Origin: Musicola paradisiaca NCPPB 2511
GTDB taxonomy: Bacteria; Pseudomonadota; Gammaproteobacteria; Enterobacterales; Enterobacteriaceae
Direction: 5' to 3'
Length of the DNA: 64,000 nt
NCBI RefSeq assembly: GCF_000400505.1
Contig: NZ_CM001857.1
Span: 1,710,386-1,774,385, forward strand
The translations under genes were made by a program, and so were the position numbers. The notes under the pieces are model-generated. The model searched no databases and was not told where the DNA came from. It saw only the letters and a program-made list of their open reading frames with translations. Below, one piece after another: positions 48,095 through 56,028 of this stretch; positions within the stretch are counted from its first letter, which is position 1; each line of letters opens with the position of its first letter.

Positions 48095-49126
48095 TTATGA
48101 ACGGCGCGATTCGCGGATCAACAACCCGATCAGGTAAAGACCGCCGATGCTGACTGTAACCGCCCCTACCGGCAATTGCCGGCCGTGAAATGCGTGTTGG
48201 GCAATGATGTCGGCGGCCAGCAGCAATGCCGCGCCGACCAGCGCCGATGCGCCCAGCGGTACGCTGCTGGCGTGCGTCAGCCGACGGGCGATTTGCGGCG
48301 CCGCCAGCGCGATGAATGAAATCGGCCCGGCGCAGGCGGCGACCACCGCAGTGAGCACAATGCCGCACAGCATCAGCCACAGGCGGCTGGCTTCCGCATT
48401 CACGCCCAATGCCCGTGCGCTGTCGTCACCCATTTCCAGCAGTTGCAACCGCCGGGATAGCAGCAGAGTGACGACGATGGCGATGGGGCAAAGCACTAGC
48501 GCAGGTGTCGCTTTGCCCCAGGTCATGCCGTTCAGCGTCCCGTTGCCCCATAGCGCCGCCGCCATCACGGTTTCGAGTGAACCGGTAATCATCAACCAGG
48601 TGTTGAAGGCTGAGAGCATGGCGCTGACGGCAATCCCGACGATGATCAGCCGGAAGCCGGAAATGCCCCGCCGCCAGGCCAGCAGGTATACCGCGACGGC
48701 GGTGGCAATGCCGCCGATCACTGCGCCAATCGCTGCGTCGTAGTAACCGCCTTGCAGCAGAATAAAGGTGACGAGAGCTCCGGTGTAAGCGCCCATGTTG
48801 AAACCGATGATATCCGGGCTGCCCAGCGGGTTACGGGTCAGCGACTGGAAAATGGCGCCGCTGACGCCGAGCGCGCCGCCCAGCAGCAGCGCGGTGACGG
48901 CGCGCGGCGCGCGCCATTGGGTGATCACGGTGACGGCGCTGCCGTTTCCGTGGCCAGACAGGGCTTGCCAGACTTCGGCGACGGAGAATGACAGGGTGCC
49001 GAGCATGATGGCCAACGTCAGCAGCATCAGACCCAGCAACAGCAACAGGCCGTTGACATAAAGCGTGCGCCACGGCAGACGAATCCCCGTAGCGGCGTAT
49101 AACAGCGGGAGTCGGGTCGACAGCAT
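48095..49126 (-). CDS. fepG: FepG-type ferric-siderophore permease
   Basis: A 343-residue FecCD-family permease: GALGVSGAIFQSLTRNPLGSPDIIGFN, ALWGNGTLNGMTW, and CAGPISFIALAAPQIARRLT with the conserved IxFIGLxxPxxAR block. About ten helices. Starts ten bases after fepD and is followed by fepC after 35 bases. It would form a heterodimer with the FepD-like protein. Confidence 0.92.
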   Translation of the reverse strand: MLSTRLPLLYAATGIRLPWRTLYVNGLLLLLGLMLLTLAIMLGTLSFSVAEVWQALSGHGNGSAVTVITQWRAPRAVTALLLGGALGVSGAIFQSLTRNPLGSPDIIGFNMGAYTGALVTFILLQGGYYDAAIGAVIGGIATAVAVYLLAWRRGISGFRLIIVGIAVSAMLSAFNTWLMITGSLETVMAAALWGNGTLNGMTWGKATPALVLCPIAIVVTLLLSRRLQLLEMGDDSARALGVNAEASRLWLMLCGIVLTAVVAACAGPISFIALAAPQIARRLTHASSVPLGASALVGAALLLAADIIAQHAFHGRQLPVGAVTVSIGGLYLIGLLIRESRRS

Positions 49127-49136
49127 CCGTTTTCCT

Positions 49137-50183
49137 CTACATGCGTTGACGCTGGCGCACCAGCCAGATTAATACCGGCGCGCCGATGAAGGCGGTAACG
49201 ATAGACACGCGCAGTTCGCCCGGCACCAGCAGGCGGCCGATGATATCGGCCAACAGCAGCAGGATTGGCGAGAACAGCAGGGAATAAAGCAGGATCCAAC
49301 GCTGATCCGGCCCGGCCCACCAGCGGGCGACGTGCGGGATCATCAGGCCGATGAAGCCAATCGGGCCAGCCAGCGCGGTAGCGGAACCACACAGCAGCAT
49401 GACGGCGATCATCGCCAGCACTCTGATCAGCGTCACTTTTGTGCCCAGCGCCGTGGCAAGGTCTTCCCCCATGCTGAGAGTGTTAAGCGAGCGCGCAGAG
49501 ACAAACGCCAGCACGCAGCCCAGCAGAACCGGCGGTAGCACCAGTGCGATGTTTTGCAGGGAACGGATATCCAGCGTGCCGGCTTCCCACAGACGCAACT
49601 GATCGAAGGCATAGGGATTGAGTAGCGAGATGGCGCTGGTGATGCCGGTCAATACCGCGCTAAGCGCCACGCCCGCCAATGTAAGACGTATGGGGTTGAC
49701 CCGGCCGCCGCTCAGCGAGCCGATCAACCATATCGTCAGGCTACTGAACAGTACGCCGGCCCAGGCAAAGGTTAACCAGGATGCCATGGTGCTGATGCCA
49801 AAACCGATAATGCCCAGCACGATGGCGAAGCTGGCGCCCGCATTGATGCCCAGCAGCCCAGGGTCGGCCAGCGGATTGCGGGTCAGCGCCTGGATAACCG
49901 CGCCGGAAGCGCCCAGCGCCGCACCGATCAGAATGCCGGCCAGGGTGCGCGGCAGACGGGACTGCAGCACGATAGTGCTATCCGGTGTTTGCAGGAGGCC
50001 GGCCAGGCTTTGCCACACCACATCGACGGAGATGGCGCGAGCCCCCAGCATCAGGCTGGCGATACCGACGAGGAACAACAACAGCAGGCAAGGGGCGATG
50101 CCGTAATAGCGACGCCGTGTCAGTGCATCCGACAGCTGCGCGATTGCCCGATTGCCGGGCAGCACACGCTGTAAAGGCATCAT
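49137..50183 (-). CDS. fepD: FepD-type ferric-siderophore permease
   Basis: A 348-residue FecCD permease with GAALGASGAVIQALTRNPLADPGLLGINAGAS-type signature (first part near residue 95) and LAGPIGFIGLMIPHVARWW. I chose the ATG at 50183, seven bases after AGGAG; a TTG one codon earlier and an ATG one later are weaker. First gene of the import operon, directly below the Fur-box-like site at 50213-50231 and divergent from the EntS-like exporter. Confidence 0.92.
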   Translation of the reverse strand: MMPLQRVLPGNRAIAQLSDALTRRRYYGIAPCLLLLFLVGIASLMLGARAISVDVVWQSLAGLLQTPDSTIVLQSRLPRTLAGILIGAALGASGAVIQALTRNPLADPGLLGINAGASFAIVLGIIGFGISTMASWLTFAWAGVLFSSLTIWLIGSLSGGRVNPIRLTLAGVALSAVLTGITSAISLLNPYAFDQLRLWEAGTLDIRSLQNIALVLPPVLLGCVLAFVSARSLNTLSMGEDLATALGTKVTLIRVLAMIAVMLLCGSATALAGPIGFIGLMIPHVARWWAGPDQRWILLYSLLFSPILLLLADIIGRLLVPGELRVSIVTAFIGAPVLIWLVRQRQRM

Positions 50184-50212
50184 CAATAAGCTCCTCTTTA
50201 TTAAAAATGCAT

Positions 50213-50231
50213 ATGATTATTATTATCATTA
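50213..50231. promoter_or_regulatory. Fur box in the fepD / entS intergenic region
   Basis: TGATTAT-T-ATTATCA at 50214-50228 is a nearly perfect 7-1-7 Fur site (one mismatch to TGATAATnATTATCA). It lies 30 bases before fepD and about 190 before entS, so iron-loaded Fur could repress both directions. Confidence 0.85.
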
Positions 50232-50417
50232 ATGTTGTTTGGTGGCTAGAATAACACAGGGTTGGCGGCAAAGACATTGACCTGACACCGGTGAGGTCAC
50301 TCCTTTTGCGGCGGCTTGCGGGGATCGATGAACGTGTCTGGCGATGGATGTCGGCAACGGTGGCCGCCGTCGGTCATGACGGGAGATGGCCTCAAAACAA
50401 ACAATGAATGGATGATT

Positions 50418-51716
50418 ATGGCTAAACCTTCTTTTTTGCTCGACTTCAGCCTGCTGAAGAACAATCGACATTTTCGTGCCATTTTTGTGGCCCGGATGTT
50501 GTCGGTATTTGCGCTGGGGATGCTGACCGTGGGGGTGCCGGTTCAGATTCAGGCGATGACCGGCTCCACATTGCAGGTGGGGATGGCGGTGGCGCTGGAC
50601 GGCATCGGGATGTTTATCGGCCTCATGTTGGGCGGCGTACTGGCCGACCGTTTCGATCGGCGTCGGCTGATCCTGTTTGCCCGCGGCACCTGCGGCCTGG
50701 GGTTTGTGGCGCTGAGCATCAATGCGTTTTCCGGCACGCCTTCGCTGATCGCGCTTTATGTTCTGGCGGCATGGGATGGCTTTTTCGGTGCGTTGGGGAT
50801 GACGGCGTTGATGGCAGTGATCCCGTTGTTGGTCGGGCGTGAAAACCTTCCCGCAGCGGGGGCGTTGACTATGTTGACGGTGCGATTAGGCGCGATTTTA
50901 TCACCCGCGTTGGGCGGGGTGATTATTGTTGCGGGCGGCGTCGGTTGGAATTTTGCCGTGGCGGCGGCGGGAACGCTGGCTACGCTGATTCCGCTGACGC
51001 GCTTGCCGTCGATGCGTCCGGCGCCGCGTGAACCGGAACACCCGTTGCGGTCATTGGCCAGCGGGGTGAGGTTTGTCTGTTCGCACCCGGTGGTGGGTTG
51101 CGTGGTTCTGGTCGGCATGCTGGTCAGCATTGTCGGCGCGATGCGCGTGCTATTTCCTGCGTTGGCGAACGGCACCTATCATGCCGGGCCGTCGGCGGTG
51201 GGGTTGATGTATTCGGCGGTGCCGTTGGGGGCGATGCTGGGAGCGTTCACCAGCGGCTGGGTGTCCGGCGTGCGCCGTCCCGGCCTGCTGTTGTTGGGAT
51301 GCGCGATTGGCGCGTTTCTGACGGTGGCGTCGCTAGGTTTGTTTGCTCACCTGTTGCCCGCGCTGGTGGCGCTGGTGGGGTATGGCTATCTTAATGCCAC
51401 CACGTCGCTGTTGCAGTTCACGCTGATCCAGACGCATACGCCGGATCATTTGCTGGGCAGGGTGAACAGTCTGGGGACGGCGCAGGATGTCACCGGCGAT
51501 TCTATTGGCGCGCTGCTATTAGGCGTCATGGGCAAGGTGCTATTGCCTGCCGCCAGTATGCTGACCTTCGGCGGCGTAGCGGCCGTCTTCGGTGGGATGA
51601 TGGCATTACTGGTGCGTCCGCTGAGACAGTGTCGTTTCGGTGAGCCGGAGTGTCAGCCGGCACCTGAACCCGAGCTGGAGTCCGCATCGGCGTCCGCTGA
51701 TCGGGCGGGATCCTGA
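50418..51716 (+). CDS. entS: EntS-type MFS siderophore exporter
   Basis: A 432-residue MFS protein similar to E. coli EntS: KPSFLLDFSLLKNNRHFRAI at the start, the loop motif GGVLADRFDRRRLI, RVLFPALANGTYHAG, and LGRVNSLGTAQDVTGDSIGALLLG. It should export chrysobactin. The ATG at 50418 matches the EntS N-terminus; a longer frame reaching 50316 would cover the promoter. The last 35 residues are Pro/Glu/Ser-rich and not needed by the fold. Divergent from fepD and convergent with the fepB-like gene. Confidence 0.92.
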   Translation: MAKPSFLLDFSLLKNNRHFRAIFVARMLSVFALGMLTVGVPVQIQAMTGSTLQVGMAVALDGIGMFIGLMLGGVLADRFDRRRLILFARGTCGLGFVALSINAFSGTPSLIALYVLAAWDGFFGALGMTALMAVIPLLVGRENLPAAGALTMLTVRLGAILSPALGGVIIVAGGVGWNFAVAAAGTLATLIPLTRLPSMRPAPREPEHPLRSLASGVRFVCSHPVVGCVVLVGMLVSIVGAMRVLFPALANGTYHAGPSAVGLMYSAVPLGAMLGAFTSGWVSGVRRPGLLLLGCAIGAFLTVASLGLFAHLLPALVALVGYGYLNATTSLLQFTLIQTHTPDHLLGRVNSLGTAQDVTGDSIGALLLGVMGKVLLPAASMLTFGGVAAVFGGMMALLVRPLRQCRFGEPECQPAPEPELESASASADRAGS

Positions 51717-51724
51717 GATCCCGC
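51705..51724. terminator. Hairpin between entS and the fepB-like gene
   Basis: An eight-base inverted repeat of the GCGGGATC / GATCCCGC type with a CTGA loop overlaps the entS stop. There is no T tract, so termination would be weak. Confidence 0.4.
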
Positions 51725-51751
51725 GTTCAGAGCAGGGCTAATGACGCATGG

Positions 51752-52807
51752 TTAGCGCCGGCGAAAGTGCTGTTCGATGCGATCGAGCATGTTGCTGGCG
51801 CTGTAGTAGTCCAGACGGAAGGTGTCTGTTCCCATTGACCATATCTGTCGTTGCTGTACCGGTTCCAGGTGGCTAAGGAATGGATTCTTGATGACCTGTT
51901 CGACGGTGGCGTCGTCGGTGGCGAACAGCAACAGCGAGCGGCCATTGAGGCTAGCCGCCAGATTTTCGCCGGAAATTTGCAGAATATCCTGCCGCTTGCC
52001 TTGCTGGAGGCCGGTCTGAATAGCGTCCGGCAGTTCCGCCAGCTCAAAACCTAACTCGGTGAGCAGCTGTCCTTGCGCCGAAGCCCGAGTCCACAAATTT
52101 ACGCCGCGGCCGTCTTCGTAATACACCAGCGCGGAAACCGGCTGCGGCGGTAGCTGTATCGCCTGTTTAACGGCGAGCACCCGCTGGTCGAACTGTGTCG
52201 TGATCTGCCTGGCATCATCTTCATGACCGGTTGCGCTTCCCAACTGTTCCGCCAATTGCTGCCAGCTTTTATCGCCGTAGTTGACGACCAGCGTCGGGGC
52301 AATGACCGACAGTTGATCGTATAACTTCATGGCGGAATCGCCGCCGGTGGCTGAAATGATGATCAGATCCGGCGCGGCGGCGGCGATGGCTTCGGCATTA
52401 GGTTCCGTAATATACAGCGGTTTTACGTCGCGTTTTCGGGCCTCGGCGCTCCATTGATTGAAGAACCCCTGATCGTCGGAAACGACGGTATGCGGCGCCG
52501 TTGCGCCTGAGCCGACCAGCGGCGCCTGAATGGCCAGCAGGGTGCCGCTCACGGTGACGCTGGTCGACACGATGCGTTTGGGTTGGGTTGACAGCGTCAG
52601 CGGGCCTTTGAGGGTCTGGAGGGTGCGGGGCCAGCCGGCTGTCGGGGCGGGAGTGACGGACTGTGCCGGCGGCTTGCCGTCGTCGCATCCACTGAGCAGC
52701 ATGCCGAGCAGCAGCACACATCGTGCCAGGTACCCGCTGCGTTTGCCTTTGATGAGGCGGCGTCTGACGCCGGTAGCATACGGTATCATTCCAGAGTACG
52801 TAATCAT
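51752..52807 (-). CDS. fepB: FepB-type ferric-siderophore binding lipoprotein
   Basis: A 351-residue class III binding protein resembling FepB: KRIVSTSVTVSGTLLAIQAPLVG, FNQWSAEARKRDVKPLY, PNAEAIAAAAPDLIIISATGGDSAM, and TDTFRLDYYSASNMLDRI. The leader ends LLLGMLLSGC, so Cys41 should be lipidated; E. coli FepB is a soluble periplasmic protein, so anchoring is a difference. I chose the ATG at 52807, preceded by AGGAAATCC. It hands the ferric siderophore to FepDG. Confidence 0.9.
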   Translation of the reverse strand: MITYSGMIPYATGVRRRLIKGKRSGYLARCVLLLGMLLSGCDDGKPPAQSVTPAPTAGWPRTLQTLKGPLTLSTQPKRIVSTSVTVSGTLLAIQAPLVGSGATAPHTVVSDDQGFFNQWSAEARKRDVKPLYITEPNAEAIAAAAPDLIIISATGGDSAMKLYDQLSVIAPTLVVNYGDKSWQQLAEQLGSATGHEDDARQITTQFDQRVLAVKQAIQLPPQPVSALVYYEDGRGVNLWTRASAQGQLLTELGFELAELPDAIQTGLQQGKRQDILQISGENLAASLNGRSLLLFATDDATVEQVIKNPFLSHLEPVQQRQIWSMGTDTFRLDYYSASNMLDRIEQHFRRR

Positions 52808-52945
52808 TGGATTTCCTGAGGTATTAACGCGGTGGTGCAAGGTTATCGATAATGCGTCTCACATACAATAAGCGGATGGCAATGGCGTTTCTGGCGAGTA
52901 GTTATTGGCGGAGGGGAGCAGCAACAGCAAAACGGCGTCAGCAGC

Positions 52946-52977
52946 AAAAAAGCACCGCTGCGATATGCAAACGGTGC
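52946..52977 (-). terminator. Terminator of the 66-residue small gene
   Basis: On the minus strand GCACCG (52977-52972) pairs with CGGTGC (52957-52952) and is followed by T6 (A6 at 52946-52951 on the plus strand). It lies about 60 bases after the stop of the small gene. Confidence 0.8.
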
Positions 52978-53035
52978 GTTATAAAGACAGTCGTTGCCCT
53001 CAGTGAGAGCGCTCTTACTGTATGAAGCCGTTACA

Positions 53036-53236
53036 TCAGGCTGTTGTGTTGATCTTGGTTCCGACGCTGCCGGTAGTATTCAGCAGATTCTGCGCCATTG
53101 ACTCATCACCATCCGGTCTTGTCTCGGCGGCTTCATTGTCGCGGGTGCTTTCAGGAACAACGTTCTTAGCGGTTGTGCTTACGGAAGTGGATACAGCGGA
53201 AGAGTAATCACCGCTGGAAGGAATTGACATGCTCAT
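53036..53236 (-). CDS. Uncharacterised 66-residue Ser/Thr-rich protein
   Basis: Coding is supported by a strong AGGAGG ribosome site seven bases before the ATG at 53236, a terminator after the stop, and isolation from other genes. The product starts MSMSIPSSGDYSSAVSTSV and is rich in Ser, Thr, Asn and Asp, with no signal peptide, membrane segment or cysteine, and is probably disordered. I do not recognise it. The composition is reminiscent of N-termini of type III-secreted proteins, but nothing else supports that. A leader with three consecutive hairpins precedes it, suggesting post-transcriptional control. Confidence 0.65.
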   Translation of the reverse strand: MSMSIPSSGDYSSAVSTSVSTTAKNVVPESTRDNEAAETRPDGDESMAQNLLNTTGSVGTKINTTA

Positions 53237-53265
53237 ATTGCAACCTCCTGATTTATATTAATAAA

Positions 53266-53337
53266 CTTCAAGTGTTAACTTGAAGCATTCATCAGACCCT
53301 GTTCTGGTCTGTTCATTGCCCGGATGTGCCGGGCAAT
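53266..53337 (-). promoter_or_regulatory. Three consecutive hairpins upstream of the 66-residue gene
   Basis: Inverted repeats at 53266-53285 (CTTCAAGT/ACTTGAAG), 53293-53311 (CAGACC/GGTCTG) and 53315-53337 (ATTGCCCGG/CCGGGCAAT) follow one another with gaps of seven and three bases. All are perfect in the arms. If transcribed with the gene, the nearest hairpin ends 18 bases before the ribosome site. No known riboswitch class was recognised. Confidence 0.7.
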
Positions 53338-53730
53338 AAGCGCTATCCCTCAATAATGACTTGGGCTGTTGCGACCGCGCCGTTCAGCCAATGATTCGGC
53401 CTTATTCTGGGTATTTAGCCGTGGGTTGGTGGCTATACCGGTAATCGGGCCACTGTGTCGCCGGTATGATTCCTGAACGTATCTGTTCTCAATGAGCAAG
53501 AATGAACAAGTTGGCGCTGTCTGCCGCCCGGTAGAAACCTTAGAAAGAGCAAGGAAACTTTACCGCGTTGTTTCAGAAGGTAAGGTGGTAATTAATGGTG
53601 TTTTATGTTGTGTAATTGCGCGGTTGGTGTTAATGCAGCCTTAAGGTTTGGCTGTTATTGCAATAGGTGAAGACGGTATAAACATGTCATGGCCGTTGCT
53701 AACGATGTGGTTTGCCGGAATGTATGCCAT
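53338..53730. other. Intergenic region, no gene seen
   Basis: About 390 bases between the hairpin leader and the terminator of the phosphatase gene. It should contain the promoter of the 66-residue gene. Short ORFs here lack ribosome sites. Confidence 0.3.
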
Positions 53731-53759
53731 AAAAAAAGCAGGCGCTTGCGACGCCCGCT
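53731..53759 (-). terminator. Terminator of the e(P4)-type phosphatase gene
   Basis: On the minus strand a GC-rich stem AGCGGGCG / CGCCTGCT (with G-T pairs, 53759-53737) is followed by T7 (A7 at 53731-53737). It lies 33 bases after the stop. Confidence 0.85.
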
Positions 53760-53791
53760 TTCATGCCGGGGAAATCATATATGGCGATGAC

Positions 53792-54601
53792 TTACTGCCC
53801 AGACCAGGCTTTGATCTGCTGGTCTCGAACCTGTAGCTTCTGTTCCGGCGTCAGTTTGTTGTAATCCTTGCTCAGGCCGCTTTCCCAATCACCGTACAAC
53901 GGATTGGGCAGTACGATGTATTGAGTGCCGAATTTGGTTTGATTTTGGCTGACGAAAGCGCGGCGCTCTGCGTTGTCTTTGTGATAGGTGGCGGATCCGA
54001 AATCGTTAAGGTTGTCGCCGACATACAGCACGATGTCGTTGCCTGCGGCCTTGATTTCGTCAAAACGCGCTTGCTTGTTGGAGCTGCCTTGACTCAACAG
54101 TACGGTTTGATCCGTTACACCTGGGAAGCCGAGTTTCAGCATATTTTCTCGGGTGTCATTAAACTCGGACTGTAACCGGTTGGAAACATAAAACATTTGC
54201 CCGCCGTGGTTGGTTACGTACTTGGCGAAAGCGACAGCACCGGGTACGGCGGTTGCCTGGCGAGACTGGGACCATTTCGCCCAGGACTTGCCGTCATACG
54301 GCTGATGTTGTTTGACTTGCCAGCCGCTGTAGGGGCTGTTGTCCAGCATGGTTTCATCCAAATCGACCACGACGGCTTTTTTCTTGCCCGGCGCGACGGG
54401 GGCGGCGTCAAAGGCGATACGAGCGGTATTGAACGCCTGATAACTCAGCGCCTGGTATTCGCCGGACTGCTGGAACCAGTTCAGCGCCAATACAGACTGG
54501 TTAGACAGCGCGGTTTGCGCTTCCTGCTGGCGTTGCTGGGCGCAGCCGGTTAACGCTAGCATGACCATCAATGCGCCGGCACTTAATGTCAGTTTTTTCA
54601 T
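53792..54601 (-). CDS. Lipoprotein e(P4)-family 5'-nucleotidase / acid phosphatase
   Basis: A 269-residue HAD-superfamily lipoprotein. The signal peptide ends ALTGC with Cys20 as the lipid site. The nucleophile motif is VVVDLDETMLDNSPY (Asp80 and Asp82); KSWAKWS and FYVSNR follow, and the closing acidic motif is VLYVGDNLNDFGS. This is the Hel/e(P4) class, outer-membrane phosphomonoesterases that dephosphorylate nucleotides such as NMN. Monocistronic with its own terminator. Length as expected. Confidence 0.92.
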   Translation of the reverse strand: MKKLTLSAGALMVMLALTGCAQQRQQEAQTALSNQSVLALNWFQQSGEYQALSYQAFNTARIAFDAAPVAPGKKKAVVVDLDETMLDNSPYSGWQVKQHQPYDGKSWAKWSQSRQATAVPGAVAFAKYVTNHGGQMFYVSNRLQSEFNDTRENMLKLGFPGVTDQTVLLSQGSSNKQARFDEIKAAGNDIVLYVGDNLNDFGSATYHKDNAERRAFVSQNQTKFGTQYIVLPNPLYGDWESGLSKDYNKLTPEQKLQVRDQQIKAWSGQ

Positions 54602-55260
54602 CGCTTTTCCTTTACTTGTCCCAATTGAGTTGTCTGGTTTAAAAACAACATAGAATCAATAGTATAGAGTGATGTAAAGCCAACGGTTTTACTTGTATGC
54701 ACTTTTTTAAATTCTGTGACAAATCACTGTGTGAGGAAATATGGCGCCAGCATTTCAACGGCGGGCTGATGATAGCGTCTATTGACGACGGATCGCGTGT
54801 AAATGAATATTTTCGGTTTTTCATCTGGAAATCATGCGCGATGAAGCTGCTATCTAATATTGCGATAAGGCTTGCCTGGGAATGTACGGAAATTCATCAA
54901 CCATAATCGCAACATGACAGCTGTCTTTGAGCGTCCAATCGAACACCAAAACACCGTTGCATAGCACTGTTAAATCGAGCGTTATGCTGTTTGATCATGT
55001 TAATGATGATAACTCTGGAACAACATGCCTGCATAATAAGCAAAATGAGAATATATCTCCGCCATATCGCTATTCAATGTTGCGTCCAAGACTAACTTTT
55101 GAGCGTTTGATTTTAGTGATGGTACAAAGCCCTTGCCATCTATCAGGAACCAGTCCATAATAGCGTCCATTCCTGATGCGGGAAGTGAAAATTCCTTAAT
55201 AATCAATATGTTGTTGATTGTTTTTAGGCTAAACACCCTGCATAGTGAATGTCTAAATAA
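54602..55260. other. AT-rich region before the tRNA pair
   Basis: About 660 bases of AT-rich sequence with only short ORFs that lack ribosome sites and known products. One minus-strand frame (55000-55368) runs through the tRNA-Cys gene and is rejected. In E. coli a tRNA-Gly precedes cysT-leuZ; I find none here. The tRNA promoter should lie in about the last 60 bases. Confidence 0.4.
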
Positions 55261-55334
55261 GGCGCGTTGGCAGAGTGGCCATGCAGCGGATTGCAAATCC
55301 GTCCACCTCGGTTCGACTCCGGGACGCGCCTCCA
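55261..55334 (+). tRNA. cysT: tRNA-Cys (anticodon GCA)
   Basis: A 74-base cloverleaf: acceptor GGCGCGT with ACGCGCC, anticodon stem CGGAT/ATCCG around a loop with GCA, T arm with GTTCGACTC, discriminator T and encoded CCA at the end. Confidence 0.97.
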
Positions 55335-55342
55335 AATTCTGA

Positions 55343-55429
55343 GCCCAGATGGTGGAATCGGTAGACACAAGGGATTTAAAATCCCTCGGCGTTCGCGCTG
55401 TGCGGGTTCAAGTCCCGCTCTGGGCACCA
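55343..55429 (+). tRNA. leuZ: tRNA-Leu (anticodon TAA)
   Basis: An 87-base tRNA with a long variable arm (CGGCGTTCGCGCTG). Acceptor GCCCAGA with TCTGGGC, anticodon TAA in ATTTAAAA, T arm GGGTTCAAGTCCC, encoded CCA. It follows tRNA-Cys after eight bases and is probably cotranscribed. Confidence 0.97.
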
Positions 55430-55472
55430 TGTGTTAACGCCTTAATAAATAAGAAAAAACTGAAAGAATATT

Positions 55473-55494
55473 ACCGCCACAAGGCGGTTTTTTT
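55473..55494 (+). terminator. Terminator of the tRNA-Cys/tRNA-Leu transcript
   Basis: CCGCC/GGCGG stem with a four-base loop (55474-55487) and a T7 run at 55488-55494, 44 bases after tRNA-Leu. Confidence 0.85.
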
Positions 55495-55968
55495 GTGCCT
55501 GTAATTTGGCCCGTGGCAGCAAAATGGCAGCGCTGTTTTTTGCCGGTATGCAGAAGTGATTTTTGATAAGTCCGCATTATTCATCGTGGTTGAATAATTA
55601 AAGCGCAAAACCCAACGATTTTTCTCCAGGAATGGCTGTGTGGCGGGGTTGAATTAATCGCACCTTTACCAGATGGCAGGGGCAGATTACACATCACCTC
55701 AACCACACGACCTGAATCACGCAAATCAGGCGTTCATAATGGCCAGTTGGAACATTTTCAGCAAAGCGCTCCCATGGCGGCCCCATCCGTATTGGGCTGG
55801 ATGCGTTAATCACCTTGCCTCGGTATGAGACTGCCACATGCCATGACGAAGGTAGCTTTCGCGTCACGCTGAATCTTTTCAGTATCACAACTGAACTGCC
55901 GGTTACGTTGCGTCAGTCTGACGTCTCTCCAAATTCTATCCTTGAGTGCATAAGTTAGTTCGCATATT
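55495..55968. other. Intergenic region after tRNA-Leu, possible element remnant
   Basis: No intact gene. A minus-strand frame of 64 codons (55694-55888) encodes SSPIRMGPPWERFAENVPTG without a ribosome site. It reads like a fragment of a larger protein, perhaps from an element once integrated at tRNA-Leu, but I cannot name a family. Confidence 0.3.
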
Positions 55969-55980
55969 ATGCACGCCTTT

Positions 55981-55999
55981 ATGTTAATGATTATCATTT
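55981..55999 (+). promoter_or_regulatory. Fur box upstream of the second TonB receptor
   Basis: The symmetric core AATGATTATCATT (55986-55998) within ATGTTAATGATTATCATTT matches the Fur pattern. It ends 30 bases before the receptor start, where it would block transcription when iron is sufficient. Confidence 0.8.
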
Positions 56000-56028
56000 G
56001 CACAAAGGTGTGCTCAGGGAACCTATTC

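Noticed and set aside
55000-55368. A 122-codon minus-strand frame
   Set aside because: It runs through tRNA-Cys and part of tRNA-Leu and has no ribosome site.
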